64,000 bases of DNA from Streptomyces sp. TLI_146 (GTDB taxonomy: Bacteria; Actinomycetota; Actinomycetes; Streptomycetales; Streptomycetaceae), in assembly GCF_002846415.1 (NCBI RefSeq), contig NZ_PJMX01000001.1, positions 4,464,001 to 4,528,000 of the forward strand. The letters run 5' to 3'. A model generated the notes under the pieces. That model was not told where the DNA came from and did not search any database. It worked only from the letters and a program-made list of their open reading frames with translations. How positions within the stretch are numbered: the first letter of the stretch is position 1; each line of letters begins with the position of its first letter. Positions 40,184 to 48,086 of the stretch are shown piece by piece. Both the position numbers and the translations under genes were made by a program.

Positions 40184-41473
40184 TTACCCGATCACTCGAC
40201 CGATCAGATACAAAGCGGGAACAGCCGCGGTGAGCGGCAGCGCCACTCCGGCCGTCATGTGCACGAAACGCGACGGGTAGTCATAACTGGCCACCCGCAG
40301 CCCGATCAGCGCGCACACCCCGGCCGCGAGCCCGAGCAGCGCGCCCGGGGCACCCACGTCCGTCAGCTGTCCGACCACGATCCCCGCGCCCGCCGCGGCG
40401 AGCAGCGAGACCACCACGGAGACCGGCCCCGGCAGCGGCAGCGCGCGGGCCGGGACGGCGACGGCCACCGCGGCCGCGCCCACCGCCACCGCGTGCGGGA
40501 TCGCCGCGAGGCAGCCGGCGGCCAGGATCGTGAGCGACGCCGAGGCAACCGTCGCCATCAGGCCGTACATCCGCTCGTCCGGGTCCGCATGGCTGCGCAG
40601 CTGGAGCACCAGCGTCAGCAGCACCCACACCCCGAGCGTGCCCAGGATCGCCGCGGGCGCGTGCTCGTCGCCGACGGCGAGCAGCGCCGCGTCCGCGACC
40701 AGACCGCCCAGGAAGGCGAGCGCGATGCCCTGCCGGGCGGGCCACATCCCGTTGAGCCGGAACCAGCCCGCGGCCGTGACGGCCTGGAGCAGCACCAGCG
40801 GCACCACCAGCGCGTACTGCCCGATGCCGGACGCGGCCGCGAGCAGCAGGCCGAGGACGGCGGTGAGCGCGGCGGGCTGCATCCCGGGCGCGATGATCGG
40901 CGAGCGCCCCTCGGCGCGGGCCCGCTGGGCGTCGGTGACCCGGGTGTTGCCGACGGTGGTGGGCGGGCTGTAGGCGGGGCCGTCGGCCGGGGCGGGCTCG
41001 GCGGGCGCCGGTTCGTACGCCGACGCCTCCGGCGGCAGCGGCACGGACCCGGTCTGCGGCGGCAGATACGCGGTGTCGGCGGCGGCGGGCTGCGCATACG
41101 CCTGCGCGTACTGCTGCTGCACGGGCTGAGACTGCATGGACTGCGGCTGCATGGACTGCTGGACCGGCTGCTGCTGCACGGGCTGCGGCTGGATCGTGGG
41201 CTGGTACTGGGTGTCCCAGGTCTGGCCCTCCCACGTCTGCGTGTACTGCTGCTGCTCCTGGTACGACGGATCGTGCGGGAACTGCTGCTGCGGGGGCTGC
41301 TGGTGCTGGACCGGCTGGTGCTGGAGCGGCTGCCCGTACTGGTCGTACTGCTGGTGCTGCGGGTGCTGCTGCTGGTACGCGTCGTACTGCTGCTGGTACT
41401 GCTGGACCGGCTGCCCGTACTGGTCGAAGCGCGGATACGGCTCGTCGTACGGCTGGTACTGCTGATCGCTCAT
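40184..41473 (-). CDS. Multi-span membrane protein with Q/Y/P-rich disordered N-terminus
   Basis: 429 aa. Residues 1-140 are almost all Q, Y, P, H and D in short repeats (YQPY, QYGQP, QQQPVQQ, MQPQSMQSQPVQ), a prion-like low-complexity region. Residues 205-429 hold about nine or ten hydrophobic helices (AALTAVLGLLLAAASGIG, ALVVPLVLLQAVTAAGW and so on) with few charged loops. The conserved linker TRVTDAQRARAEGRSPIIAPGMQPAAL lies between. No transporter family is recognisable. The ATG at 41473 is the start of the low-complexity segment. The MoaD-like gene ends 10 bp upstream. Confidence 0.82.
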   Translation of the reverse strand: MSDQQYQPYDEPYPRFDQYGQPVQQYQQQYDAYQQQHPQHQQYDQYGQPLQHQPVQHQQPPQQQFPHDPSYQEQQQYTQTWEGQTWDTQYQPTIQPQPVQQQPVQQSMQPQSMQSQPVQQQYAQAYAQPAAADTAYLPPQTGSVPLPPEASAYEPAPAEPAPADGPAYSPPTTVGNTRVTDAQRARAEGRSPIIAPGMQPAALTAVLGLLLAAASGIGQYALVVPLVLLQAVTAAGWFRLNGMWPARQGIALAFLGGLVADAALLAVGDEHAPAAILGTLGVWVLLTLVLQLRSHADPDERMYGLMATVASASLTILAAGCLAAIPHAVAVGAAAVAVAVPARALPLPGPVSVVVSLLAAAGAGIVVGQLTDVGAPGALLGLAAGVCALIGLRVASYDYPSRFVHMTAGVALPLTAAVPALYLIGRVIG

Positions 41474-41483
41474 GACGTGGGGG

Positions 41484-41738
41484 TCACCCTCCTGCGAACG
41501 GCGGGAGCACCTCGACCGTGCCGCCCTCGGCAAGCCGTACGGTCTCATGCCCGCGCGTCCCGACGGGGTCACCGTCGACCAGGAACGAGCACCTGAGCAG
41601 TACGCGGGTCAGCTCGCCGGGGTGGCGCTCGCGCACCGCGGCCAGCGCCTCGGCCAGTGTGGCCGCCTCGTACGGCTCCTCCGCGACACCGGCGGCGGAC
41701 TTGGCCGCGGCCCAGAAGCGGATGGTTCCCGCTGCCAT
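41484..41738 (-). CDS. MoaD/ThiS-family sulfur carrier protein
   Basis: 84 aa. Beta-grasp fold ending in the conserved Gly-Gly (VEVLPPFAGG), the site of adenylation and thiocarboxylation. TIRFWAAAKSAAGVAEEPYEAATLAEALAAVRERH is typical of MoaD. The sulfur would go to molybdopterin or another acceptor. No moaE or E1-like partner is nearby, so the pathway is unclear. The ATG at 41738 is chosen over a longer frame because AAAGGAGGG lies 6 nt upstream. It lies 33 bp after the hydrolase gene on the same strand. Confidence 0.9.
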   Translation of the reverse strand: MAAGTIRFWAAAKSAAGVAEEPYEAATLAEALAAVRERHPGELTRVLLRCSFLVDGDPVGTRGHETVRLAEGGTVEVLPPFAGG

Positions 41739-41771
41739 GGCGACCCTCCTTTCGTCGTCCCCCATGATGGG

Positions 41772-42578
41772 CTACGCCACCGACAGCCACTGCGCGATCC
41801 GGCGCAGCAGCTCCTCGCCGGCCGCGTTCTCCGCGTGCCCCATGCCCTCCTCCAGCCACAACCGCGCAGGTCCGGCGGCCGCCAGCATCCTGGGGTGGTC
41901 GAGCGGGAAGTACGGGTCGCGGTCGCCGTGGACGATCAGGAGCGGGGTCGGCGCGATCAGCGGGACCGCCTCGACCGGCGAGAGCGGCACCGGGCACCAC
42001 TCCTTGGAGTCGATCCGGGTGGCGAAGCCGAGCCGTCCGACCAGGCGCCCGGCGGGCCGGGTGACCAGCCAGTGCAGCCGCCGCATGGGGGCGGTCCCCC
42101 GGTAGTACCAACGGGCCGGCGCACTGACGGAGACGACGGCATCCGTCCGCGCCTCCGTGAGCCCCTTGTGCATCGCCGCGTGCCGCAGCACCACCGAGCC
42201 GCCCATCGAGAAGCCGACGGTCACCACGCGCGCGTAGCCGAGTGATCTCGCCCACTCCACGGCCGCCGCCAGGTCGAGCACCTCGCGGTCGCCGACCGTG
42301 GAGCGCCCGCCGGAGCCCCCGTGGCCCCGGAACGAGAACGTGACCACGCCCGCGTACTGGGCGAACACCCCCGCCGCCCGCCGCACCGCGGGCCGGGCCG
42401 CAGAGCCCGTGAAACCGTGCGCGACCACGATCGCGGTGTCCGTCGGACCCGCCGTACAGGGGTCGTGGACCGCCTCGATCGGCACACCGTCCGAGGTGCG
42501 CAGAGTTGCGCGCCGCGGTCCTCCAGTGATCGAGGAAACATCCACAGTGTGAAATCGGCCCTCTGCCCCGGAACTCAT
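41772..42578 (-). CDS. Alpha/beta hydrolase
   Basis: 268 aa. The nucleophile elbow is GFSMGGS (S124), the oxyanion region is VVAHGFTGSA, the Asp is in LLIVHGDRDPYFPLDH and the His is in EEGMGHAENAAGEELL. The architecture is that of a small soluble serine hydrolase of the esterase/lipase type with no signal peptide. The substrate is unknown. It heads a run of same-strand genes (MoaD-like, Q-rich membrane protein, DUF2993) and is divergent from glnR. Confidence 0.92.
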   Translation of the reverse strand: MSSGAEGRFHTVDVSSITGGPRRATLRTSDGVPIEAVHDPCTAGPTDTAIVVAHGFTGSAARPAVRRAAGVFAQYAGVVTFSFRGHGGSGGRSTVGDREVLDLAAAVEWARSLGYARVVTVGFSMGGSVVLRHAAMHKGLTEARTDAVVSVSAPARWYYRGTAPMRRLHWLVTRPAGRLVGRLGFATRIDSKEWCPVPLSPVEAVPLIAPTPLLIVHGDRDPYFPLDHPRMLAAAGPARLWLEEGMGHAENAAGEELLRRIAQWLSVA

Positions 42579-42745
42579 GTGGGCTATTCTGCTGGGCAGA
42601 GGATCCGGGCAGCGCAGCCCCCGGGTCCTTTTGCGTTTCCTGTTCGTTGTTACGAGCAGGTGAACAAAGGCTCTCAGGGCGCGGGAGCCTTGGCGTAAAG
42701 CAGTGCCGTAAACGTCCTCGCAGGGACCGAGGAGGAACCGACGTT
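42579..42745 (+). promoter_or_regulatory. Structured leader region of glnR with three hairpins
   Basis: A TATTCT hexamer (42585-42590) is a candidate -10. Three consecutive hairpins follow: 42601-42628 (GGATCCGGG / CCCGGGTCC, 10-nt loop, then TTTT, terminator-like), 42639-42660 (CCTGTTCGT / ACGAGCAGG, 4-nt loop) and 42669-42689 (GGCTCTC / GGGAGCC). A strong ribosome site GAGGAGG (42729-42735) precedes the short upstream ORF. The layout suggests attenuation or another RNA-level control of glnR. Confidence 0.6.
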
Positions 42746-42814
42746 ATGGGCGAGCAGACCGTGCACGATCATCCGAAGAAACCGACGACGACCTTGGCAG
42801 GTGGGGCGCGATGA
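42746..42814 (+). CDS. 22-aa upstream ORF overlapping the glnR start
   Basis: ATG at 42746 with GAGGAGG 10 nt upstream, TGA at 42812-42814 overlapping the glnR ATG in ATGA. The product is short and hydrophilic (MGEQTVHDHPKKPTTTLAGGAR). It has a better ribosome site than glnR itself, so glnR translation may depend on ribosomes that finish this ORF. It is probably a coupling peptide rather than a functional protein. Conservation across Streptomyces would decide. Confidence 0.55.
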   Translation: MGEQTVHDHPKKPTTTLAGGAR

Positions 42815-43599
42815 GCTCTCTGCTGCTCCTCACCAACGCCCTCCAGCCGTCGACGGAGGTGCTTCCCGCGCTCGGCCTGCTGCTGCACAACGTGCGGGTC
42901 GCCCCCGCCGAGGGCCCGGCCCTGGTGGACACCCCCGGTGCCGACGTGATCCTCGTCGACGGCCGCCGCGACCTGCCGCAGGTCCGCTCCCTGTGCCAGC
43001 TGCTGCGCTCCACCGGCCCCGGCTGCCCGCTGCTCCTGGTGGTCACCGAGGGCGGTCTGGCCGCCGTCACCGCCGACTGGGGCATCGACGACGTGCTCCT
43101 GGACACCGCGGGTCCCGCCGAGGTCGAGGCGCGGCTGCGGCTCGCGATGGGCCGCCAGCAGATCACCTCCGACGACTCCCCCATGGAGATCCGCAACGGC
43201 GACCTCTCCGTGGACGAGGCGACGTACAGCGCCAAGCTCAAGGGCCGGGTGCTGGATCTCACCTTCAAGGAGTTCGAGCTCCTGAAGTACCTGGCGCAGC
43301 ACCCCGGCCGGGTCTTCACGCGCGCGCAGCTGCTCCAGGAGGTCTGGGGCTATGACTACTTCGGCGGTACGCGGACGGTCGACGTCCACGTACGGCGGCT
43401 GCGGGCGAAGCTCGGCCCCGAGCACGAGTCGCTGATCGGCACCGTCCGGAATGTCGGCTACCGCTTCGTTACCCCGGAGAAGGTCGAGCGGGCGGCGGAA
43501 GAAGCCAAGGCCAAGGCGGCCGCGGAATCCGTGGCCTCCGCACCGGTCCCGGCCGCCGCGGAGCCGGAGGAAGCCTCCGTACGCCCTGCCCAGAGGTAG
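42811..43599 (+). CDS. glnR: Nitrogen master regulator GlnR (orphan OmpR-type)
   Basis: 262 aa. The receiver-like domain (1-120) starts MSSLLLLTNALQPSTEVLPALGLLLHN and keeps D50, but it lacks the full phosphorylation pocket, as in all GlnR proteins. The winged helix (125-225) has LDLTFKEFELLKYLAQHPGRVFTRAQLLQEVWGYDYFGGTRTVDVHVRRLRAKLG. An Ala/Glu-rich tail follows. GlnR controls glnA, amtB and nitrogen metabolism and cross-talks with PhoP, whose gene is also in this window. The ATG overlaps the stop of a short upstream ORF. Confidence 0.96.
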   Translation: MSSLLLLTNALQPSTEVLPALGLLLHNVRVAPAEGPALVDTPGADVILVDGRRDLPQVRSLCQLLRSTGPGCPLLLVVTEGGLAAVTADWGIDDVLLDTAGPAEVEARLRLAMGRQQITSDDSPMEIRNGDLSVDEATYSAKLKGRVLDLTFKEFELLKYLAQHPGRVFTRAQLLQEVWGYDYFGGTRTVDVHVRRLRAKLGPEHESLIGTVRNVGYRFVTPEKVERAAEEAKAKAAAESVASAPVPAAAEPEEASVRPAQR

Positions 43600-43623
43600 G
43601 TCACCCCGCGTAGACTCCCGCTC

Positions 43624-44643
43624 GTGGCCAAGGTGACGCGGGATGATGTGGCGAGACTTGCGGGTACGTCGACCGCGGTCGTCAGCTATGTCATCAACAA
43701 CGGACCGAGGCCGGTCGCCCCGGCCACGCGCGAGCGGGTACTCGCCGCGATCAAAGAGCTGGGCTACCGGCCGGACCGGGTTGCCCAGGCGATGGCCTCC
43801 CGGCGCACGGACCTCATAGGCATGATCGTCCCGGACGCGCGCCAGCCGTTCTTCGCGGAGATGGCGCACGCGGTGGAGCAGGCGGCGGCCGAGCGCGGGA
43901 AAATGGTCCTGGTCGGCAACTCCGACTATCTGGACGACCGCGAGGTCCACTATCTGCGGGCGTTCCTCGGGATGCGGGTCGCGGGTCTGATCCTGGTCAG
44001 CCAGGGTCCCAGCGAGCGCGCGGCGGCCGAGATCGACGCCTGGGACGCGCGCGTGGTGCTGCTCCACGAACGGCCGGAGGCGATCGACGACGTGGCCGTC
44101 GTGACCGACGACATCGGCGGCGCCCAGCTGGCCACCCGCCACCTTCTCGAACACGGCCACGCGTACGTGGCGTGCCTGGGCGGGGTCGAGTCGACCCCGG
44201 CGGTCGGCGACCCGGTGGCGGACCACGTGGAGGGCTGGCGGCGGGCGATGCTGGAGTCCGGGCGCTCGGTGGAGGGGCGGCTCTTCCAGGCGCCGTACAA
44301 CCGGTACGACGCGTACCGGGTCGCGCTGGAGATCCTGGGCGGGCCCGAGCGGCCCCCGGCGATCTTCTGCTCCACGGACGACCAGGCGATCGGTGTGCTG
44401 CGGGCGGCGCGGGAGCTGCGCATCGACGTGCCGGGGGAGCTGGCGGTGGCGGGCTTCGACGACGTGAAGGAGGCGGGCCTCACGGACCCGCCCCTGACGA
44501 CGGTCGCCTCGGACCGGCCCGCGATGGCCCGGGCGGCGGTGGATCTTGTGCTGGACGATGCGCTGCGGGTGGCGGGTTCGCGCCGGGAACGCCTGAAGCA
44601 GTTCCCGTCCCGCTTGGTGATCCGCCGCTCCTGCGGCTGCTGA
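43624..44643 (+). CDS. LacI-family regulator
   Basis: 339 aa. The N-terminal LacI HTH is at residues 4-55 (VTRDDVARLAGTSTAVVSYVINNGPRPVAPATRERVLAAIKELGYRPDRVAQAMASRRTDLIG). The periplasmic-binding-like sensor domain (60-330) has the usual IFCSTDDQAIGVLRAARELRIDVPGELAVAGFDD. The ligand is unknown, and it ends in an unusual SCGC. The GTG start at 43624 has TAGACT ending 7 nt upstream and no ribosome site, so it is leaderless and has its own promoter despite lying 24 bp after glnR. Confidence 0.94.
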   Translation: MAKVTRDDVARLAGTSTAVVSYVINNGPRPVAPATRERVLAAIKELGYRPDRVAQAMASRRTDLIGMIVPDARQPFFAEMAHAVEQAAAERGKMVLVGNSDYLDDREVHYLRAFLGMRVAGLILVSQGPSERAAAEIDAWDARVVLLHERPEAIDDVAVVTDDIGGAQLATRHLLEHGHAYVACLGGVESTPAVGDPVADHVEGWRRAMLESGRSVEGRLFQAPYNRYDAYRVALEILGGPERPPAIFCSTDDQAIGVLRAARELRIDVPGELAVAGFDDVKEAGLTDPPLTTVASDRPAMARAAVDLVLDDALRVAGSRRERLKQFPSRLVIRRSCGC

Positions 44644-45042
44644 GCCCGGACTTCGCCTGCGGCCCGGTGGCCCCCTTTTTGCCCGGACTTCGCCTGCGGC
44701 CCGAGGGTGGCTGGTCGCGCAGTTCCCCGCGCCCCTTAGGTAGTCGGCCGCAGCCGGGAACCCCAGCTCAGCCACCCGCTTTTAGGGGCGCGGGGAACTG
44801 CGCGACCAGCCCCCACCGGCCCGCAGACAAACAACGGCCCTTTCAGGGGCGCGGGGAACTGCGCGAGCAACCCCCACCGGCCCGCAGACAAACAACGGCC
44901 CTTTTAGGGGCGCGGGGAACTGCGCGACCAGCCCGCCACCGGCCCGCGGACAAAGCACCCGGCCGCCCGCCAAGGGCTTTCGGGAAGGGGCGGGGTGGGG
45001 GCAACTGCGCGAGCAACCCCGCACGATCCGCAAACGTACGAA
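44644..45042. repeat. Tandem array with 61-bp period plus inverted copy of the dispersed repeat
   Basis: Plus-strand copies of GGGGCGCGGGGAACTGCGCG start at 44785, 44846 and 44907, exactly 61 bp apart. The units continue with CACCGGCCCGCAGACAAACA and differ at only a few positions. A degenerate fourth copy is near 44986-45015 and one minus-strand copy lies at 44711-44737. A second simple repeat, CGGACTTCGCCTGCGGCCC, occurs twice at 44647-44665 and 44684-44702. The whole 400 bp separates convergent genes and has no coding sequence. Confidence 0.92.
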
Positions 45043-45510
45043 CTACTCGACCAGTTCGACCTGGAGCTCGACCTCGACCGGCGCGTCCAGGGGAAGGACC
45101 GCCACGCCGACCGCACTGCGCGCGTGGACACCCTTGTCGCCCAGGACCGCGCCAAGCAGCTCGCTCGCCCCGTTGATCACACCCGGCTGGCCCGTGAAGT
45201 CGCTGGCCGAGGCCACGAAGCCCACGACCTTCACGACGCGCGCGATCCGGTCGAGGTCACCCGCGACCGACTTCACGGCCGCGAGGGCGTTCAGCGCACA
45301 GATCCGCGCCGCGTCCTTCGCCTCCTCGGCCGTGACCTCCGCGCCCACCTTGCCCGTCAGCGTGAGCTTGCCCTCGACCATCGGCAGCTGCCCGGCCGTG
45401 AACACGTACACACCCGACCGCACGGCCGGCTGGTACGCGGCCAGCGGCGGCACGACCTCCGGCAGCGTCAGGCCGAGCTCGGCCAGCTTCGCCTCCACCG
45501 CGCCGCTCAT
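45043..45510 (-). CDS. RidA/YjgF-YER057c-UK114-like enamine deaminase family protein
   Basis: 155 aa. The family fold is visible: VYVFTAGQLPMVEGKLTLTGKVGAEVTAEEAKDAARICALNALAAVKSVAGDLDRIARVVKVVGFVASASDF, ending VGVAVLPLDAPVEVELQVEL. The catalytic Arg seen in RidA near the C-terminus (R-x-A-V) appears as HARSAVGVAVLPL. It is longer than classical RidA and belongs to the Rid subfamily found next to ArsA-like ATPases in actinomycetes. The ATG at 45510 overlaps the stop of the upstream 53-aa gene. Confidence 0.9.
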   Translation of the reverse strand: MSGAVEAKLAELGLTLPEVVPPLAAYQPAVRSGVYVFTAGQLPMVEGKLTLTGKVGAEVTAEEAKDAARICALNALAAVKSVAGDLDRIARVVKVVGFVASASDFTGQPGVINGASELLGAVLGDKGVHARSAVGVAVLPLDAPVEVELQVELVE

Positions 45511-45668
45511 GCCTGCTTCTCCCGCTTCAGGTAGGCCACCAGCTGCTCGGGGTTGTTCGGCCCGGGAACGACCTGGACCAGCTCCCAGCCGTCCTCGCCC
45601 CAGGTGTCCAGAATCTGCTTGGTCGCGTGCACGAGAAGGGGCACGGTCGCGTATTCCCACTTGGTCAT
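45507..45668 (-). CDS. DUF4177-like 53-aa protein
   Basis: 53 aa, MTKWEYATVPLLVHATKQILDTWGEDGWELVQV...LVAYLKREKQA. The WEY...LN..G.DGWELV pattern is that of DUF4177 domains. It overlaps the following RidA-like gene by 4 bp (ATGA), so the two are coupled. The ATG at 45668 has TACAGT ending 7 nt upstream and no ribosome site, so it is probably leaderless. Divergent from the first ArsA-like ATPase, 72 bp away. Confidence 0.85.
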   Translation of the reverse strand: MTKWEYATVPLLVHATKQILDTWGEDGWELVQVVPGPNNPEQLVAYLKREKQA

Positions 45669-45740
45669 GGGGCCGACTGTATCCGCTGCCGGAGGCAGCC
45701 TCATGCGTAGGCCGCCGGGCGACTGGTTAGGCTCGACGAT

Positions 45741-46703
45741 GTGAGCAGGCTCCAGGTCGTCAGCGGCAAGGGCGGTACCGGCAAGACCACGGTCGCCGCA
45801 GCCCTCGCGCTCGCCCTCGCGACGGAGGGCAAGCGCACGCTCCTCGTCGAGGTCGAGGGCAGACAGGGCATCGCACAGCTCTTCGAGACGGAGACCCTTC
45901 CGTACGAGGAGCGGAAGATCGCCGTGGCGCCGGGCGGCGGGGAGGTGCACGCGCTGGCGATCGACGCGGAGCGGGCCCTGCTCGACTACCTCCAGATGTT
46001 CTACAAGCTGGGCTCGGCGGGCCGCGCCCTGAAGAAGCTCGGCGCCATCGACTTCGCCACCACCATCGCCCCGGGCGTCCGCGACGTCCTGCTGACCGGC
46101 AAGGCGTGCGAAGCCGTCAGGCGTAAGGACAAGCAGGGGCGGTACGCGTACGACCATGTGGTCATGGACGCCCCGCCCACCGGGCGGATCACCCGCTTCC
46201 TCAACGTCAACGACGAGGTCGCGGGCCTCGCCAAGATCGGCCCGATACACAACCAGGCGCAGGCCGTGATGCGGGTGCTCAAGTCCCCCGAGACGGCCGT
46301 GCACCTGGTGACGCTCCTGGAGGAGATGCCGGTCCAGGAGACCGCCGACGGGATCGCCGAGCTGCGCGCCGCCGACCTGCCGACCGGCGCCGTCATCGTG
46401 AACATGCTCCGCCCGCACCTGCTCGACGAGGAGGCGGTCCGGGGCGTCACCGGCGACCGGCGCAAGGAGGTCGCCAAGGCGCTCACCCGGGCCGGCGTCA
46501 CCGGCTCGGCGAAGCTGGTCACCCCGCTGCTCCAGGAGGCCGCCGAGCACGCCGAGCGGGTGGAGCTGGAGCGCGAACAGCGGGCGGTGGTGGGCGAGTT
46601 GGGGCTGCCCGTGCACGAACTGCCTTTGATCGGCGAGGGAATGGATCTGGCCGGGCTCTACCGCCTGGCCGCCGAGCTGCGGAACTCCGGGGTGGGCAAG
46701 TGA
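45741..46703 (+). CDS. ArsA/GET3-like ATPase, first of a pair
   Basis: 320 aa. Deviant Walker A GKGGTGKTT at residues 9-17, switch II DAPPTGRITRF, and C-terminal LGLPVHELPLIGEGMDLAGL. It is a single ATPase half. The second half is encoded by the next gene, so together they resemble the two halves of ArsA. There is no arsB or arsR nearby. Actinobacterial members of this pair sit next to whiB-like genes, and their substrate is unknown. The GTG start has TAGGCT ending 7 nt upstream, so it is probably leaderless. Confidence 0.9.
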   Translation: MSRLQVVSGKGGTGKTTVAAALALALATEGKRTLLVEVEGRQGIAQLFETETLPYEERKIAVAPGGGEVHALAIDAERALLDYLQMFYKLGSAGRALKKLGAIDFATTIAPGVRDVLLTGKACEAVRRKDKQGRYAYDHVVMDAPPTGRITRFLNVNDEVAGLAKIGPIHNQAQAVMRVLKSPETAVHLVTLLEEMPVQETADGIAELRAADLPTGAVIVNMLRPHLLDEEAVRGVTGDRRKEVAKALTRAGVTGSAKLVTPLLQEAAEHAERVELEREQRAVVGELGLPVHELPLIGEGMDLAGLYRLAAELRNSGVGK

Positions 46704-48049
46704 GCATGGACAAGGCCGCGCCGCTCGACATCGACCCCCTGCTCGACGACCCGAAGACGCGGATCGTGGTGTGCTGCGGCTCCGGCGGCGTGGGCAAGAC
46801 CACGACGGCGGCGGCCCTGGGGCTGCGGGCCGCCGAGCGGGGCCGCAAGGTGGTCGTGCTGACCATCGACCCGGCCCGCCGGCTCGCCCAGTCCATGGGC
46901 ATCGACTCGCTCGACAACACCCCGCGCCGGGTCAAGGGCGTCGAGGGCGACGGCGAGCTGCACGCCATGATGCTCGACATGAAGCGGACCTTCGACGAGA
47001 TCGTCGAGGCGCACGCGGACCCGGAGCGCTCCCGGGCGATCCTCTCCAACCCCTTCTACCAGTCCCTGTCGGCCGGCTTCGCGGGCACGCAGGAGTACAT
47101 GGCGATGGAGAAGCTGGGCCAGCTGCGGGCCCGCGACGAGTGGGACCTGATCGTCGTGGACACCCCGCCGTCGCGCTCGGCGCTGGACTTCCTGGACGCG
47201 CCGAAGCGGCTGGGGTCGTTCCTGGACGGCAAGTTCATCCGGCTGCTCATGGCCCCCGCGAAGATGGGCGGCCGGGCCGGGATGAAGTTCCTCAACGTCG
47301 GCATGTCGATGATGACCGGCACGCTCGGCAAGCTCCTCGGCGGGCAGCTGCTGCGGGACGTCCAGACGTTCGTGGCGGCGATGGACACGATGTTCGGCGG
47401 CTTCCGCACCCGCGCCGACGCCACGTACCGGCTGCTCCAGGCCCCTGGCACCGCGTTCCTCGTGGTCGCGGCGCCGGAGCGGGACGCGCTGCGCGAGGCC
47501 GCGTACTTCGTGGAGCGGCTGGCGGCCGACGCGATGCCGCTGGCGGGGCTCGTACTGAACCGGGTGCACGGCAGCGGCGCGGCCCGGCTGTCGGCCGAGC
47601 GGGCGCTCGCGGCGGCGGAGCACCTGGAGGAGGAGCAGGGCGAGGGCCAGGACGAGAGCCGTGGCGAGGGCCGTGGGGAAAATCTTGTCGACGGCCGCAT
47701 TGTCGATCAGAGGTCCGGGAAGGCTGAGGATCGTGGCACCGGTGGTTCCTCTCCCGAAGCTCCCTCCCCCACCGGTTCCGTGGACGGCGCACCCGAAGAC
47801 AGCGCAAGGGGCGCACTCGAGGACGGCGTGTCGGTCGACCGGCTGACCGCCGGTCTGCTGCGCCTGCACGCCGAGCGGATGCAGGTGCTCGCCCGCGAGC
47901 AGCGCACCCGAGACCGCTTCACCGCACTCCACCCCGAAGTCCCGGTGGCCGAAGTGGCCGCCCTGCCCGGCGACGTACACGATCTCGCCGGGCTCCGGGC
48001 CATCGGAGAACGGCTCGCGGCCCAGGAAGAGACGGCCGGAGCGCTCTGA
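46700..48049 (+). CDS. ArsA/GET3-like ATPase, second of a pair, with acidic insertion
   Basis: 449 aa. Walker A GSGGVGKTTT at 27-36, switch I VLTIDPARRLAQSMGI, switch II VDTPPSRSALDFLDAP. A low-complexity acidic/Gly segment (about 315-375, EEEQGEGQDESRGEGRGEN...) interrupts the C-terminal region before LTAGLLRLHAERMQVLAREQRTRDRFTALHPEVPVAEVAALPGDVHDLAGL. The GTG start overlaps the preceding stop by 4 bp, so the two ATPases are made together and probably form a heterodimer. It converges on wblA. Confidence 0.9.
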   Translation: MSMDKAAPLDIDPLLDDPKTRIVVCCGSGGVGKTTTAAALGLRAAERGRKVVVLTIDPARRLAQSMGIDSLDNTPRRVKGVEGDGELHAMMLDMKRTFDEIVEAHADPERSRAILSNPFYQSLSAGFAGTQEYMAMEKLGQLRARDEWDLIVVDTPPSRSALDFLDAPKRLGSFLDGKFIRLLMAPAKMGGRAGMKFLNVGMSMMTGTLGKLLGGQLLRDVQTFVAAMDTMFGGFRTRADATYRLLQAPGTAFLVVAAPERDALREAAYFVERLAADAMPLAGLVLNRVHGSGAARLSAERALAAAEHLEEEQGEGQDESRGEGRGENLVDGRIVDQRSGKAEDRGTGGSSPEAPSPTGSVDGAPEDSARGALEDGVSVDRLTAGLLRLHAERMQVLAREQRTRDRFTALHPEVPVAEVAALPGDVHDLAGLRAIGERLAAQEETAGAL

Positions 48050-48086
48050 TACGTCTGGTTACGTACGTGCTCGTACGTGCGGGGGC

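Noticed and set aside
41136..41465. Cys/Trp/Tyr-rich 109-codon plus-strand ORF
   Set aside because: It is the antisense of the Gln codons (CAG read as CTG/TGC) of the Q-rich membrane protein, not a Cys-rich gene.
44785..45015. CRISPR array
   Set aside because: Repeats are contiguous 61-bp units with conserved sequence throughout, no unique spacers and no cas genes.
44172..45176. 334-codon ORF overlapping the LacI gene and repeat array
   Set aside because: Out-of-frame overlap with a well-supported LacI gene followed by repeat translation.
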